Shown: in pieces, positions 28,807 through 38,171 of the stretch | Position numbering within the stretch: position 1 is the stretch's first letter | Layout: each line of letters begins with the position of its first letter | Assembly: GCA_947502495.1 (NCBI GenBank) | Contig: CANNAC010000001.1 | Location: 434,001-498,000, forward strand | Origin: an uncultured Flavobacteriaceae bacterium | Lineage (GTDB): Bacteria > Bacteroidota > Bacteroidia > Flavobacteriales > Flavobacteriaceae | DNA: 64,000 nucleotides | Direction: 5' to 3' | The notes under the pieces: generated by a model | Told to the model about the DNA's origin: nothing | The model's input: the letters and a program-made list of their open reading frames with translations, nothing else | Database searches by the model: none | Program-made: the position numbers and the translations under genes

Positions 28807-29592
28807 TTAATACCAATTTAATGGAATAACTTCTATCTCTTTATTACCGTTATTAACAATAGTTTTAAATAAACGAACATCACTAAACCCTTCCGTACCT
28901 CTAAAATGATAAGGATATACTTGCTTTGGTTTAAATTCTAAAACCGCACTTGCAGCACTTTCGACTGGCATTGTATACGGTAAATTCATACAAACAAAAG
29001 CTTTGTCAATATTCTTTAAAGCGCGCATTTCCGGAATATCTTCGGTATCACCAGAAATATAAATACGCTCTCTGCCAAGGGTAATAACATAACCATTTCC
29101 TCTTCCTTTTGCGTGAAATTTTAAAGCTTCCTCTCTTAAATTATACATGGGTATTGCTTCAATAGTATGCTTATTTACGGTAGTTGTTTTTCCATTGTCT
29201 AAAACAATACGTTCTAAGGAATTTAGTTCTGGTAATTTTTCGGATACCGCTTTTGGCAGTACAACAACAGCATTACTTAAATCTAGACTTTCTAAGGTTT
29301 CTACACTTAAATGATCTCCATGAATATCTGTAAGTAAGACAATAGTTGGCTTCTTTTGATCTTTAAAAGCATCGGCACCACCAACAGGATCGGTGTAAAT
29401 CACAGTGTCTTCATACTCTAAAACCATAGTTGCATGACTTATCGGAGTAATTTTTAAGTCACTTTCTATTTCCGGTTTTACCGCTTTTTTTACTTCTGGT
29501 GTAACGGTTAGTTCTGTGGTTTCTTTGCTTTCGTTCTTGCAACTAATAAAAGATAGAAGCACAATAATAAGAAAGGATACAGTATTTTTCAT
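28807..29592 (-). CDS. MBL-fold metal-dependent hydrolase lipoprotein
   Basis: Lipobox SFISCKN; TDIHGDHLS, YISGDTED, YPYHFRGTEG. Confidence 0.88.
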   Translation of the reverse strand: MKNTVSFLIIVLLSFISCKNESKETTELTVTPEVKKAVKPEIESDLKITPISHATMVLEYEDTVIYTDPVGGADAFKDQKKPTIVLLTDIHGDHLSVETLESLDLSNAVVVLPKAVSEKLPELNSLERIVLDNGKTTTVNKHTIEAIPMYNLREEALKFHAKGRGNGYVITLGRERIYISGDTEDIPEMRALKNIDKAFVCMNLPYTMPVESAASAVLEFKPKQVYPYHFRGTEGFSDVRLFKTIVNNGNKEIEVIPLNWY

Positions 29593-29761
29593 AATTAGGT
29601 ATAGATTTAATTTAAAGATAATATTCCAAAAGGAATTAATTAAATATGTAACAAAATATTATGATTCGCTACTTATATTTTAACGATTTCTTTTTGATAC
29701 TGATAATTTTTATCGAAATTGCTTATCCAAATATAGTTCAACTTAAAACACACAATACAAT

Positions 29762-31105
29762 ATGTCTGACGATTTTGATTTATTAGAAACAAACTCCAAC
29801 GAGAAAACGGAGAAAGTAGATGTTAACTGGGGAAAAGCCATAGACCAAATGAAGTCTAAATTGGCACAGGAAGATGATCCAGAAAGTCGTCAGAAAATAT
29901 TAAATGCAACATTAGATAATGTTGTAGACATGGCAGAAAAAGATAGAACTACTTTGTTAGATGCGATTAAAGATTTAACAGACTATCAAGACGAAGTTGG
30001 TATTATGTTCGAAGGTTTTTCAGCATTAAATCCAGCAGAACAAAAAATTATAGACGACGCTATTAAACGTTTAGAGCGTGCAAAAGTAGAGCTAGAAGAT
30101 GCAAACGCTAAACCAGATACTTTTTGGAATAACCTTTGGGGGAGAAAAGGAAAAATAAAAGAAGCAGAACAAGAACTGCAACAAGCACAAAAAACACGTG
30201 ACGAAGCAGACAATAAAGCAAAAGCATTATTTCAACAACGTATTGAAAGTGCAGATGTACAAACTTTACTAAACGAACTTTCTTTTAAAAGTCAGGCAGC
30301 AGTAAAACGCTTGAAAGACAGAGAGATAGAAATTAAAGAGGTAGAAGAAAGTCTTAAAACAGCCATTGTAGAAGCTTCCAATAATCATACAAAAGCACTT
30401 CAGAAAAAGAAAGAAGTAGAAGATAAACTAGAAGCGCAATACGCCTTATTAAAACAAGCTCGCCAAGCTCTAGAAGAAGTAGCAGATAAGCAATCGGAAG
30501 AATACTCCAAAGCATTATCGGCAGTAACGACTTTAGAGCAAAAAGTAGAAGAGTTAGAAGGTCTTAAAAATGCATATACAACACTTGCGGCTTCTAAAGA
30601 TAGTTTTGTACACAAGCATAATTTAACCATTAAAGTACTAACTTCTTTACGTAGCAATTTACAAACGCATCGTGCAAAATTAAAGAGTGATACCGACGAG
30701 CGCCTTAAATATTATGATGGTTATGTAGTTGCTTTAAAAGCAAGAACAGATCAAGAATTCGCCGCTATTTTAGAGCATTTAGGTGTTAAAACAGATGAGC
30801 ATATTGGAGCAACTCTTGCGTCTATGCATACGGCAAGTGCAAAAGCACGTCAAGAAATGATGGATAATATTCCGGTGCATGAAAAAGTAATGCAAGGGGT
30901 TTATGGTAGTTATGCAGAGGCTTTAAGCGAAATCAGAGCTAAAGATTCAGCAATCCAAAAGAACTTTGCAGAACGTTACGGCATCGATATGAAAGAAATT
31001 TTTGAAGATTACTATAAAGCAGATGCAAATGCACCTTCCGGTGGAGGAGATGAACCAGCAGATGCTCCAAAACCAGAAGCTAACGACGACGATTTATTAG
31101 GATAA
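29762..31105 (+). CDS. Coiled-coil protein of unknown function
   Basis: 447 aa, long Glu/Lys/Gln-rich heptad-like stretches, acidic C-terminal tail. Confidence 0.75.
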   Translation: MSDDFDLLETNSNEKTEKVDVNWGKAIDQMKSKLAQEDDPESRQKILNATLDNVVDMAEKDRTTLLDAIKDLTDYQDEVGIMFEGFSALNPAEQKIIDDAIKRLERAKVELEDANAKPDTFWNNLWGRKGKIKEAEQELQQAQKTRDEADNKAKALFQQRIESADVQTLLNELSFKSQAAVKRLKDREIEIKEVEESLKTAIVEASNNHTKALQKKKEVEDKLEAQYALLKQARQALEEVADKQSEEYSKALSAVTTLEQKVEELEGLKNAYTTLAASKDSFVHKHNLTIKVLTSLRSNLQTHRAKLKSDTDERLKYYDGYVVALKARTDQEFAAILEHLGVKTDEHIGATLASMHTASAKARQEMMDNIPVHEKVMQGVYGSYAEALSEIRAKDSAIQKNFAERYGIDMKEIFEDYYKADANAPSGGGDEPADAPKPEANDDDLLG

Positions 31106-31295
31106 TTTAAAGAAGGCATGTCCAACGTAGCTTTTAAAGCGAAGTTGGGCGTTTCCCTCTTTCGCTGAAAAGCTTCAGAGGGTCAGGTTTTCACTACTCG
31201 CTCTCTGCGAGGAGCTCAAACAAACCGTTCTATCCTTAACGCACGTACGCAATATTAAATCAAACTGCCAAAAGCTATAAGCTAATAGCAAAACA

Positions 31296-32333
31296 ATGAT
31301 CGTAACACCTCTAGATTCCGCTTTATTAGACTCCAAAGAACAATACGTTTTCTATCACAACATGGTAGACTTTGCGCTTAAAGAACTAATTGTTGCGGTA
31401 CAACAAAAACAACTTTTAAACCAACAAGAAATACTTCTGTTTAAACAATACAGTGATTTACTCTTGTATTCTATAGAAGCCATGCGTGTAAAATACATGT
31501 ATGATGATGAGGAAAACATGAAGGTCGATTTAACAGATTCGGGGTTTCCAAATTACTTAGAATTCCGTTATCTATTTAACGATTTAGAATTACGCGAAGA
31601 ATACTTAGGGAAACTGACGAGCATAGATACTTTAAAAGAAGAGTTTTTAGATACTTTACTTCATAAAAAAGAACCAATATCTAAACGAAAGTTATTTCAA
31701 GCAGCTTCCATAGTCTATTACGCTTCGGCAAAAAAAGAGTTCATATTTAATCGTTTCGTACAAGGTAAAATTTTAGAAGCACCAGAAAATGAGCCAGGAG
31801 AACATTTAGTAAGTTGGAGTTTTTATGATGTGTCGCACAACCGACCTTTTATTTGTTATATGTATTTTGATTATGATGGTAGCAACGTGCAAAAAGAAAG
31901 AGACGAAATCTACACGACGCTTAAAACCGTTGCAGATAGAGATATGAACTTAGATACCATGGCGTATGGTATTGATAAACGCTTACCAAAAGTGTTTCCT
32001 AAATTGATAAAACGTGTGGATTTAGGACCGATACATAATGTATTTGCAAAAGATGAAAATAAAGTAACACACGCTATTTTAGAAGGTATTGCGAGTAAAA
32101 CCATTCCGTTAAATTCCTATGCCATTTCTTTTAAAATAGACGAGCTAAAGTCAGAAAGCGAATTTAAAGAAGGTAGTTTCTTTAGTAAGCAAACCTTTCA
32201 AAAATGGGATACTATTTTTAGACAACGTTACGTATTTGCGCCACATAGAATCATACAATTGCTATATAATAAAACACCAGAAATAATGAATAAGTTGGCG
32301 AAAGCTCCGATTCAAATTTCAGAATTAAAATAA
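31296..32333 (+). CDS. Uncharacterised 345-aa protein
   Basis: Long ORF in a co-directional cluster; no recognised motif. Confidence 0.7.
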   Translation: MIVTPLDSALLDSKEQYVFYHNMVDFALKELIVAVQQKQLLNQQEILLFKQYSDLLLYSIEAMRVKYMYDDEENMKVDLTDSGFPNYLEFRYLFNDLELREEYLGKLTSIDTLKEEFLDTLLHKKEPISKRKLFQAASIVYYASAKKEFIFNRFVQGKILEAPENEPGEHLVSWSFYDVSHNRPFICYMYFDYDGSNVQKERDEIYTTLKTVADRDMNLDTMAYGIDKRLPKVFPKLIKRVDLGPIHNVFAKDENKVTHAILEGIASKTIPLNSYAISFKIDELKSESEFKEGSFFSKQTFQKWDTIFRQRYVFAPHRIIQLLYNKTPEIMNKLAKAPIQISELK

Positions 32334-32362
32334 AGTATAGACCTATAAAACCATTTTATTAT

Positions 32363-32800
32363 ATGAAAAAAGCATTACTAATTATGATCCTTTTTGTGTC
32401 CTTTTCAGCTTCTGCACAAAACGACCCAAAAGAAGTTGTCGAGTTATTTTTTAAAGAGTTCAAAGAAAAAGGATCAGGAATAGCAATAGATAATTTGTAT
32501 AAACCTAATAAATGGATTAGTAAGTCAGCCGATGCAATTATTCAATTAAAAAGTCAATTAGATGGATTAAATGAAGATTATGTTGGTAAATATTATGGAA
32601 ATGAATTAATCCTAGAAAAGAAATTAGCAGATAGTTTTATTTTAATGAGCTATTTGGTGAAATATGATAGGCAACCAATTCGCTTTACATTTCAATTTTA
32701 TAAACCTAATGATACTTGGATGATTCATAGCTTTAAATTCGATGGGAATTTAGATGCCGAAATTGAAGAAGCAGCGAAATTATATAATTTTCGATTATAA
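32363..32800 (+). CDS. Small secreted protein, unknown
   Basis: Signal peptide MKKALLIMILFVSFSASAQ; NTF2-like pattern possible. Confidence 0.65.
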   Translation: MKKALLIMILFVSFSASAQNDPKEVVELFFKEFKEKGSGIAIDNLYKPNKWISKSADAIIQLKSQLDGLNEDYVGKYYGNELILEKKLADSFILMSYLVKYDRQPIRFTFQFYKPNDTWMIHSFKFDGNLDAEIEEAAKLYNFRL

Positions 32801-32952
32801 TAAAATAGGTCGATTTATTCTGAGATAACAGAATAAAGAAGGAAGGGTAAAATCTACTCCTCCTTCCAAAGGGAGAATGAAATTGATAACGAAATAAGTC
32901 AGAAGCAAAAGAAATTGTTTACTGAAGACTGCAAACTGAATACTAAAAAAAA

Positions 32953-34908
32953 ATGGAACACAACTCAACATTCCCAATAAAACAAAACGAATTAGATATG
33001 CTTCGTGATGAAGCAACTAGTTATATAAAATCGGTACAATGGGAGCAAAGCCAACGTGCAAAAAATAAAGATAAGGACGCCAAAGACGAATCCATATTAC
33101 TGTATTTGTCGCGAGCAAATAACGGAAGCAATGTGAGTTTAACGTCTGTTTCTAAAACGATTTTAGCTTTAAAAAAGCGTTTGTTGCCAGAATCTGTAGC
33201 AATTCCTATTCATTTAAATCACACGCTTTACGCAGTTCAAGAGGGAATTACGCTAGGTATTTGGATAAAAGATAGTTTTTACGATGCGTCTGGTTTATCT
33301 ACTTTAATAGATAATAGATCTGCTTTAGATAGTGACGGAAAACGAGAATACGAAAGTAAAATGCACACCGCAACGGCATACATGCTTTTTGCTACTGCTT
33401 ATAAAATTTTATACGATTTAAAACCGCATGCTTCCGATGATCTATCGGTTATGAAGCAAAAGTTTGCAGGCATTCCAGAAGTATCCTTGCTTTCTCCTTT
33501 AAAAGGAATTGCTTGTCAGTTGTTTTATTACGATAAATACCTATCGCATCCAGATATTATAAAATCCGATAAAGATGTCATCGATTTTACAGTGGTTTAT
33601 TTTGAGGCTTTAATCGATGAAATTCAACTTCGTAAAAGCAATTTAGAATACACCGAAACCATTATAGATAGAACCTATAAACTAGAAAAAAGTGATTTTG
33701 CTGTTTCTGGTTGGGAAAATGTATTCCAAGGAACCGCAAAAAGTGTCGAATTTAATAAAATAGAATTCGAACAAATTGTTGGAAACAGAGATGCAAAACA
33801 CTTTGCAAGACGTTTAACAGAACGTATGCTGAGTTACGATTTTGAAGAAAAAAAGAATCCGTTTCAAGAACTTGGTGGTTTTATGCCTGTTTTTATGGGT
33901 TATGGAATTCCGGGAACGGGAAAGAGTATGCTTATTGCAGCTATTGCTACACGATTAAAAATGCATTGCGATAATTTAGATATTCCGTTTTTATTTCATC
34001 CAATGCCAGATACGTTAATTAGTACCTTTCAAGGTGGTTCTGCCGAAAAAATGGTAGAATGGATGAAGCCTTTACAAGATCCTACCAAATTAATTTTTGC
34101 ACCAATTGATGATGCCGAAAATAATCTGCAAGAACGTACAGCACAAGGCGTTTCTGCAGGAGTTAAAGAAGTAATAGGTGTGTTTTTAAGGTATACAGAA
34201 GGCGCTTATGCTGTGAATTATGGAAATAGTTCAGTTGGTTTATTTACCAATCTTCCAGAGATGTTGGATAAAGCGGTGATTTCTCGTGTACAAGGACGAT
34301 TTAAAATTGATGGAGCAAGAACCGAACATGACTTTTTAGATCAAGATCATTTATGGTGGCGAAAATTAGATACTACCATGCCAGATTTTGTTAACATGCA
34401 AGGTCCAGAAAACTATAGTTATCTGCAAGATCAAGGTTTAGCTAAAAGTATGGGAGAAATTCTAAATGTTTCTAACAAACCAACAGAACAGCGAGTTTTA
34501 GATGCTTATGGTAAAGTAGAAAAACATTTTAAAACCAACCATCATTTGTTTTATGCGAATCTGTATATGGAGATTCAAAAGATATTTCCATTCTTTTCTT
34601 CTCGTGATGTGCGTAATATTCAAAGTGCTGTTTCGTTACGTTTAACCGATTTCGATTTAGAAGAAGATTGGTTCGATAATCCGGAAATCTATTTCAAAAA
34701 AGATTACGATACCAAATTCAATATGTTGCAAGAATTAATGCGTGCCAATATGAAAGGTTTAGATTTTTCAGAAATAAGAAGACAAGAAGTAGTGCGCTAT
34801 TTAGATAATGTAGCAACCATTGCAGATACCGACTTTAAACGAAAAGTAGATGCAAGAGTGAATCAAATGAATATAGATTTAAAGGCTAGAGAGACTTTTG
34901 GAAAATAA
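32953..34908 (+). CDS. AAA family ATPase
   Basis: Walker A GYGIPGTGKSM; Walker B-like LIFAPIDDAE; LPEMLDKAVISRVQGRF. Confidence 0.88.
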   Translation: MEHNSTFPIKQNELDMLRDEATSYIKSVQWEQSQRAKNKDKDAKDESILLYLSRANNGSNVSLTSVSKTILALKKRLLPESVAIPIHLNHTLYAVQEGITLGIWIKDSFYDASGLSTLIDNRSALDSDGKREYESKMHTATAYMLFATAYKILYDLKPHASDDLSVMKQKFAGIPEVSLLSPLKGIACQLFYYDKYLSHPDIIKSDKDVIDFTVVYFEALIDEIQLRKSNLEYTETIIDRTYKLEKSDFAVSGWENVFQGTAKSVEFNKIEFEQIVGNRDAKHFARRLTERMLSYDFEEKKNPFQELGGFMPVFMGYGIPGTGKSMLIAAIATRLKMHCDNLDIPFLFHPMPDTLISTFQGGSAEKMVEWMKPLQDPTKLIFAPIDDAENNLQERTAQGVSAGVKEVIGVFLRYTEGAYAVNYGNSSVGLFTNLPEMLDKAVISRVQGRFKIDGARTEHDFLDQDHLWWRKLDTTMPDFVNMQGPENYSYLQDQGLAKSMGEILNVSNKPTEQRVLDAYGKVEKHFKTNHHLFYANLYMEIQKIFPFFSSRDVRNIQSAVSLRLTDFDLEEDWFDNPEIYFKKDYDTKFNMLQELMRANMKGLDFSEIRRQEVVRYLDNVATIADTDFKRKVDARVNQMNIDLKARETFGK

Positions 34909-34931
34909 ATAATTAAATAATGAATACGTAT

Positions 34932-35134
34932 GTCACTTCGAGTGATTTTTGAGGAACGAAAAAAATAGTATCGAGAAGCGGGTGATTTTTGAGGAATGAA
35001 AAAATAGTATCGAGAAGCAAATGATTTTTGAGGAACGAAAAAATAGTATCGAGAAGCGGGTGATTTTTGAGGAACGAAAAAATAGTATCGAGAATCGAGT
35101 GATTTTTGAGGTGCAATAAAATAGTATCGAGAAG
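34932..35134. repeat. Direct tandem array, 39-40 bp unit, 5 copies
   Basis: TGATTTTTGAGG(AACG)AAAAAATAGTATCGAGAAGC; TGATTTTTG/TGATTTTT starts at 34943, 34983, 35022, 35061, 35100. Confidence 0.95.
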
Positions 35135-35167
35135 TAGTTTTTATTATTTGAAATTTGAAGTTAAAAC

Positions 35168-35749
35168 ATGGGTAAACTAAAAAACATAACCACCAAAATA
35201 CTAGCCAACGAATGGGCAACCTTAAATCAAATTGATTACGATTATCAATTTAACGATGGCAGTTGGAAACGCGTATCTAGAGAAAGTTACGATAGAGGAA
35301 ACGGGACATGTATTTTATTATACAACAAAGAAAAAGGGACTGTTATTTTGACGAAACAATTCCGAATGCCAGCTTATGCAAACAATAAAAATGAAGGCAT
35401 GTCCATCGAAGTTTGCGCAGGAGCAATAGATAATAATGAAGCTCCCGAAGTTTGTATAATTAGAGAAGTGGAAGAAGAAGTTGGTTATAAAATACCAAAA
35501 GCAACCAAGGTTTTAGAAGCGTACACTTCTCCAGGAGCAGTTACCGAAAAAATGTATTTGTTTGTTGCAGCATATACAGATGCCATGCAAGTAAATGAAG
35601 GTGGCGGATTAGAAAGCGAAAATGAAGAAATTGAAGTGATGGAAGTTCCTTTTACGAAAGCTATTGAGATGATGAACGATCAAACCATTCTGGATGCCAA
35701 AACTATTATGTTATTGCAGTATGCACAAATACATAATTTAATTAAATAA
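35168..35749 (+). CDS. NUDIX hydrolase (ADP-ribose/nucleoside-diphosphate-sugar type)
   Basis: Nudix box-like GAIDNNEAPEVCIIREVEEEVGY. Confidence 0.92.
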   Translation: MGKLKNITTKILANEWATLNQIDYDYQFNDGSWKRVSRESYDRGNGTCILLYNKEKGTVILTKQFRMPAYANNKNEGMSIEVCAGAIDNNEAPEVCIIREVEEEVGYKIPKATKVLEAYTSPGAVTEKMYLFVAAYTDAMQVNEGGGLESENEEIEVMEVPFTKAIEMMNDQTILDAKTIMLLQYAQIHNLIK

Positions 35750-35757
35750 AGGAAAAT

Positions 35758-35894
35758 GTCACTTCGAGTGATTTTTGAGGAACGAAAAAATAGTATCGAG
35801 AAGCGAGTGATTTTTGAGAGACGAAAAAATAGTATCGAGAAGCAAGTGATTTTTGAGGGACGAAAAAATAGTATCGAGAAGCAAGTGATTTTGA
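35758..35894. repeat. Direct tandem array of the same 39-bp unit, about 3.5 copies
   Basis: TGATTTTTG starts at 35769, 35808, 35847 and TGATTTTG at 35886. Confidence 0.95.
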
Positions 35895-35906
35895 AGAAAT
35901 ACTAAG

Positions 35907-37142
35907 ATGCAAAAACTAAAAAACGCAAATTTATACCAAAGCGAACTAATTCCAATAAGCGGAAAATTAGTAGAGCGTTACAACAAATGCCTAGTAAAAT
36001 TAGGCTTTGATGCTACTTCGCTCACTCGTTTTTCTATAGACGGAATAGGTTGGAGTCCAGAAATAGCTGCAGAAAAAACGGACATGCATTACCTAAATCA
36101 TGGCGATGCAAATCCGCACGGAATCATTATTACACCATTACAAAAAGGAAAACCAGTGTACATTCCGTATCACACTTTCGATCGGGAAATGATGAAACTT
36201 GTTTTTAGTACTTACGAAGCTAAAATTAATGATATCACCAGAGATTGCGCTATTTGTTTAGATTTCAATCAGCATATTGATGCTTTTTATGAGCCGTTAG
36301 ATGTGCTTAAATACGATACGGTTTCTATAAATTTTCATTTGATTAATGAATTGTATCATGTACAAAAAGACCAATTTGAACTGATAGAAAAGTTTAAAAG
36401 AGGTAATCATTTTATAGATGAAGATTTACAGCAGCAATTATTAAATTCAGCGAAAACCTACGGCGATTTACGTCAGAGAGATTTAGAATTACCCGTATTA
36501 GAATTTAAAACAAACTCATTTTATACCAGAGCACTTGGAGGCGTTTATGTATTGCGCGATTTTATTAGTGAAATTGTGGTTTTCGAAGACAAGGAAACCT
36601 ATAGAGAAGCGATAAAAGATACTATTCATGACGTGTTAATTTATCATATCGAGCAACCAGAACTGATGGAGAAATTGCGAGATCACATGTTAATTGAATG
36701 TGATTTAGAAAAAGTTATAGAGAAGCCACAATACAGTCGTGTGAAAAAAATGATGCTGTATCAAGAATTAAAAGAAACCAAACATCCTATAAAAGATATT
36801 CTGAATGATAATGTGTTATTTAGAAGATACTTAAACACCATAGATGCAGAAGCTTTAAAACGCGTAAATGGCGTGGAAATTTATTTAGAAAAAATAGAAC
36901 GAAGCAACGCTTTTAAGATTCATGATTTAGTAGATCAAAAGTTTTATGATGCATTACACCAACCGCATTCTTCATTAAATGCAAAACACCAAGATTTAAT
37001 ATGGAAGTTGCTAATTAATGTGTCGCCTAAAGATGTGCTGTTTTTATATTGGTACGATAAAGAAGCATTTTATAAGGCCTATCAAACCTATAGCGAGTCT
37101 ATGAAAGATTGGGTTATAGAAACAATTAGTAACAATATATAA
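35907..37142 (+). CDS. Uncharacterised protein (resembles DUF6638)
   Basis: 411-aa ORF; family name from memory and uncertain. Confidence 0.7.
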   Translation: MQKLKNANLYQSELIPISGKLVERYNKCLVKLGFDATSLTRFSIDGIGWSPEIAAEKTDMHYLNHGDANPHGIIITPLQKGKPVYIPYHTFDREMMKLVFSTYEAKINDITRDCAICLDFNQHIDAFYEPLDVLKYDTVSINFHLINELYHVQKDQFELIEKFKRGNHFIDEDLQQQLLNSAKTYGDLRQRDLELPVLEFKTNSFYTRALGGVYVLRDFISEIVVFEDKETYREAIKDTIHDVLIYHIEQPELMEKLRDHMLIECDLEKVIEKPQYSRVKKMMLYQELKETKHPIKDILNDNVLFRRYLNTIDAEALKRVNGVEIYLEKIERSNAFKIHDLVDQKFYDALHQPHSSLNAKHQDLIWKLLINVSPKDVLFLYWYDKEAFYKAYQTYSESMKDWVIETISNNI

Positions 37143-37185
37143 AGAAATTAGACTAATTTAGTAGTTATAGTTTAAACATAGGTTT

Positions 37186-37550
37186 GTCATTCCGCACTGG
37201 ATGCGGAATCCATTATAAAATGAAAGGAAATTATCATCAGTATTACACATATATACTTTCTAATATGAAAAATGGAACATTATATATTGGAATGACGAAT
37301 GATTTAGAAAGAAGGATGTTTGAGCATAAAAATAAGCTGTATGAAGGTTTTACTGAAAAATATAGTTTGCATATTTTAGTTTATTTTGAACAATTTCAAT
37401 ATGTAAACGATGCAATTAAAAGAGAAAAGCAATTAAAGAATTGGAATCGACAATGGAAAATTGATTGGATTGAAAAAGAAAACAAGAATTGGGAGGATTT
37501 ATCATCCGATTGGAAATATTAATGGATTCTGCGTCGTAGCGCAGAATGAC
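37186..37550. mobile_element. Candidate REP-like element: GIY-YIG ORF bracketed by inverted hairpins
   Basis: Left GTC-ATTCCGCA-ctgga-TGCGGAAT-CC (37186-37211); right GG-ATTCTGCG-tcgtag-CGCAGAAT-GAC (37524-37550). Confidence 0.7.
37220..37522 (+). CDS. GIY-YIG nuclease family protein (start re-assigned to ATG 37220; ORF track opens at TTG inside the hairpin)
   Basis: YYTYILSNMKNGTLYIGMTNDLERRMFEHKNKLYEGFTEKY...AIKREKQLKNW. Confidence 0.9.
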   Translation: MKGNYHQYYTYILSNMKNGTLYIGMTNDLERRMFEHKNKLYEGFTEKYSLHILVYFEQFQYVNDAIKREKQLKNWNRQWKIDWIEKENKNWEDLSSDWKY

Positions 37551-37567
37551 AAAACAACTAACAAAAC

Positions 37568-38101
37568 ATGACACTAGAACTCATTATATTTATCGCATCC
37601 ATTTTATTCGGAATCCTTTTATATTGGAGAGAATCACAAGGAAATGGCGTATATCGTTTTTTTAACAAACTATTTAACGCTAAAGAATTACAAATGCCTG
37701 CCAAAAGTAAAAAAGGCTTTGTATATCAGCAATCCTTATTGTTGCGCATCGTATTTATTACTTCTTTATTTTTAGTAGGAATTGTAATCGCACGATTTTT
37801 AATTCCAATAGATATTGCAACTATTTCTTTATTTGCTTCTATGATTGTTGGAACCTTGGTTGGAACATACATCGCTAATTTTGTGTTTAAATCTGGAGAA
37901 GTGATAGACGAACAAAGCGAATCTATTGAAGATGTTTTTCATGAAACTATTGAAAAAGGAAAAGATTTTATGGAGGATTTAAAGGAAAAGGGAGAAAGAA
38001 CTTTTGAGAAGTCGGAAGATAAAGCAGTCGAAGCAAAAGAAGATATTAAACCGGAAACCAAAAGCGCGAGAGATCGTTTGAAGGATAAAGGATTGATGTA
38101 A
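37568..38101 (+). CDS. Membrane protein with long charged cytoplasmic tail, unknown
   Basis: Three TM segments then Lys/Glu-rich helix. Confidence 0.7.
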   Translation: MTLELIIFIASILFGILLYWRESQGNGVYRFFNKLFNAKELQMPAKSKKGFVYQQSLLLRIVFITSLFLVGIVIARFLIPIDIATISLFASMIVGTLVGTYIANFVFKSGEVIDEQSESIEDVFHETIEKGKDFMEDLKEKGERTFEKSEDKAVEAKEDIKPETKSARDRLKDKGLM

Positions 38102-38107
38102 CTACTT

Positions 38108-38171
38108 GTCATTCCGCATTGAATGCGGAATCCGCAAAAAAAATAGATTCTGCGTCGTAGCGCAGAATGAC
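38108..38171. repeat. 64-bp paired-hairpin repeat without an ORF (REPIN/MITE-like)
   Basis: GTCATTCCGCAttgaaTGCGGAATCC ... GATTCTGCGtcgtagCGCAGAATGAC. Confidence 0.85.

Noticed and set aside
34863-35219. Minus-strand ORFs (118 aa and 67 aa at 34913-35116) with repeated SRYYFFVPQKSPA peptides
   Set aside because: They are translations of the 39-bp DNA repeats; the 39-bp unit (13 codons) keeps a frame open by chance.
34932-35894. CRISPR array
   Set aside because: Contiguous tandem units of 39 bp with no unique spacers and no cas genes.
37184-37219. N-terminal extension MSFRTGCGIHYK of the GIY-YIG ORF
   Set aside because: Starts at TTG inside the left hairpin; ATG 37220 gives a normal GIY-YIG N-terminus.
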